A DNA stretch of 7,449 bases from Bacillota bacterium (GTDB taxonomy: Bacteria; Bacillota; Sulfobacillia; JAJZYS01; JAJYTV01), in the NCBI GenBank assembly GCA_021786135.1, contig JAJYNV010000218.1:1-7449 (forward strand). Reading direction: 5' to 3'. The position numbers were made by a program, and so were the translations under genes. Shown in pieces: positions 6,379 to 7,449 of the stretch. The notes under the pieces were generated by a model, which was given only the letters and a program-made list of their open reading frames with translations, was not told the origin of the DNA and did not search any database. Position 1 is the first letter of the stretch; each line of letters starts with the position of its first letter.

Positions 6379-7449
6379 TTGATTAACAAGGGACTGAGGA
6401 AGGAGATGAGCCGACTCGACCTCACGATGGCCAGCCTCGGGGCTATCATCGGGTCCGGTTGGCTCTTCGGATCCCTGTTTGCAGCCAACGACGCGGGTCC
6501 TTCGGCCATCATCTCGTGGGTCATCGGCGGCATCGCCGTGCTGCTGGTCGGACTCGTCTACGCGGAGCTGGGCGGCATGCTGCCGGAGGCTGGCGGCATT
6601 GCCCGCTACCCTCACTACTCCCACGGTAGCCTGACAAGCTTCATCATGGGCTGGGGCGCGTGGATCGCCTACGCCTCCGTGCCGGCCATCGAGGCTGAAG
6701 CTGTTGTGCAGTACGCCTCGCACTACATCCCTTCGATCTACAACCCGGCTGTCGGACTGATTCAGGGAGGCGGCATCGCCCTTGCGGCAGTATTGATGCT
6801 CGTCTTCTTCATCATCAACTACTTCGGCGTGCGACTGTTTGCCCGCGTCAACACCATCGTGACGGTCGTCAAGTTCGTCATGCCGTCTCTGACCGTGATC
6901 ATCTTCCTTATCGTTGGCATGCACTGGGGCAACTTCTCGAGCCACGGTTTTGCCCCCGGTGGCACTGCTGGCGTCCTGCAGGCGGTCGCCACGTCCGGCG
7001 TCGTCTTTGCCTACCTCGGATTCCGCCAGGCCGTAGACCTCGCGGGTGAGGCCAAGAACCCGCAGAAGGACGTGCCGCGGGCCATCATCACCGCGATAGG
7101 CATCGGCATCGTGCTCTACGTGCTGTTGCAGGTCGTCTTCATCGGCGGCGTGGCGCCGGGCGCCATCGCCGGCGGCTGGGCGAAGCTCTCGTTCTCCGCG
7201 CCGATGGCCCAGGTGGCGACGGCGCTGAACCTCGGCTGGCTCGCCATCCTGCTCTACGCCGACGCTGTCATCTCACCCGCCGGAACGGGCAACATCTACA
7301 TCGCCTCGACCGCGCGTGTGATCTACGCGCTCGCGCAGAACCGCTACTTCCCGAAGGCCCTCGCCAAGATCGACGAGCGCACGGGCATTCCGTATGCCTC
7401 GCTCTGGGTCGCCTTCATCCTGGGCCTGATCTTCCTGCTGCCGTTCCCG
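6379..7449 (+). CDS. APC-superfamily amino acid permease, N-terminal part (3' end outside window)
   Basis: This is an inner-membrane amino acid transporter of the amino acid-polyamine-organocation superfamily, normally a 12-helix proton symporter or exchanger. The frame stays open to the right edge, showing 357 residues with no stop. The basic N-terminus (NKGLRKEMSRLDL) leads into helix 1 with the substrate-binding break GAIIGSGW at 21-28. Helix 2 ends in VYAELGGMLPEAGG, a family hallmark. The block FRQAVDLAGEAKNPQKDVPRA begins at residue 215 and is the conserved loop after helix 6. About eight complete hydrophobic helices and the start of a ninth are visible. GTGNIYIASTARVIYAL and NRYFPKALAKI are also typical. 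The substrate cannot be read from the sequence; acidic or neutral amino acids are possible. The 305-base gap and the hairpin after miaA suggest a separate transcription unit. Third-position G/C preference looks a little weaker than in mutS and mutL, as is common for membrane proteins. Confidence 0.92.
   Translation, partial: MINKGLRKEMSRLDLTMASLGAIIGSGWLFGSLFAANDAGPSAIISWVIGGIAVLLVGLVYAELGGMLPEAGGIARYPHYSHGSLTSFIMGWGAWIAYASVPAIEAEAVVQYASHYIPSIYNPAVGLIQGGGIALAAVLMLVFFIINYFGVRLFARVNTIVTVVKFVMPSLTVIIFLIVGMHWGNFSSHGFAPGGTAGVLQAVATSGVVFAYLGFRQAVDLAGEAKNPQKDVPRAIITAIGIGIVLYVLLQVVFIGGVAPGAIAGGWAKLSFSAPMAQVATALNLGWLAILLYADAVISPAGTGNIYIASTARVIYALAQNRYFPKALAKIDERTGIPYASLWVAFILGLIFLLPFP

Noticed and set aside
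5989..6945. A 318-codon open frame on the minus strand opposite the permease start and the intergenic gap
   Set aside because: The part opposite the permease is Asp- and His-rich, as expected when hydrophobic codons are read backwards. It crosses the hairpin and shows no domain.

Overview
This window is one tightly packed plus-strand gene cluster from a GC-rich bacterium, followed by a short non-coding gap and the start of an amino acid permease gene. The gene order miaB, ymcA/ylbF-family, mutS, mutL, miaA is the one known from Bacillota; Bacillus subtilis has miaB (ymcB)-ymcA-cotE-mutS-mutL. Together with the YlbF-family protein, which is mainly a Bacillota family, and a MutL that carries the endonuclease motif, this points to a high-GC member of the Bacillota or a close relative. 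Coding regions strongly prefer G or C at third codon positions, several starts are GTG or TTG, and the Shine-Dalgarno sequences are strong. The species cannot be named from this sequence.

Layout. 2-688: C-terminal part of MiaB, cut by the left edge. 685-972: a short YlbF/YmcA-family protein overlapping miaB by GTGA. 991-3501: MutS. 3501-5216: MutL, overlapping mutS by one base. 5213-6073: MiaA, overlapping mutL by ATGA. 6074-6378: non-coding, with a 16-bp hairpin just after miaA (probable operon terminator), a weak promoter candidate and a leader with competing short hairpins. 6379 to the right edge: an APC-superfamily amino acid permease, TTG start, cut by the right edge. Everything convincing is on the plus strand; the very long minus-strand open frames are mirror images of the real genes.

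How the genes work together. MutS and MutL are the two core proteins of mismatch repair: MutS finds the mismatch and MutL is the recruited, nicking ATPase. Both carry a sequence resembling a motif for binding the replication sliding clamp. MiaA and MiaB make successive modifications at A37 of tRNAs reading UNN codons (prenylation, then methylthiolation), and they flank the repair genes. The YlbF-family protein would belong to the Fe-S protein complex that steers RNase Y and developmental programmes in Bacillus. The overlaps imply a single transcript with translational coupling. The permease looks like a separate transcription unit.

Nothing here amounts to a clearly new system. The points most worth a second look are the shortened YlbF-family protein that keeps its terminal CxxC, the divergent MiaA, and the roughly 200-base leader of the permease gene.
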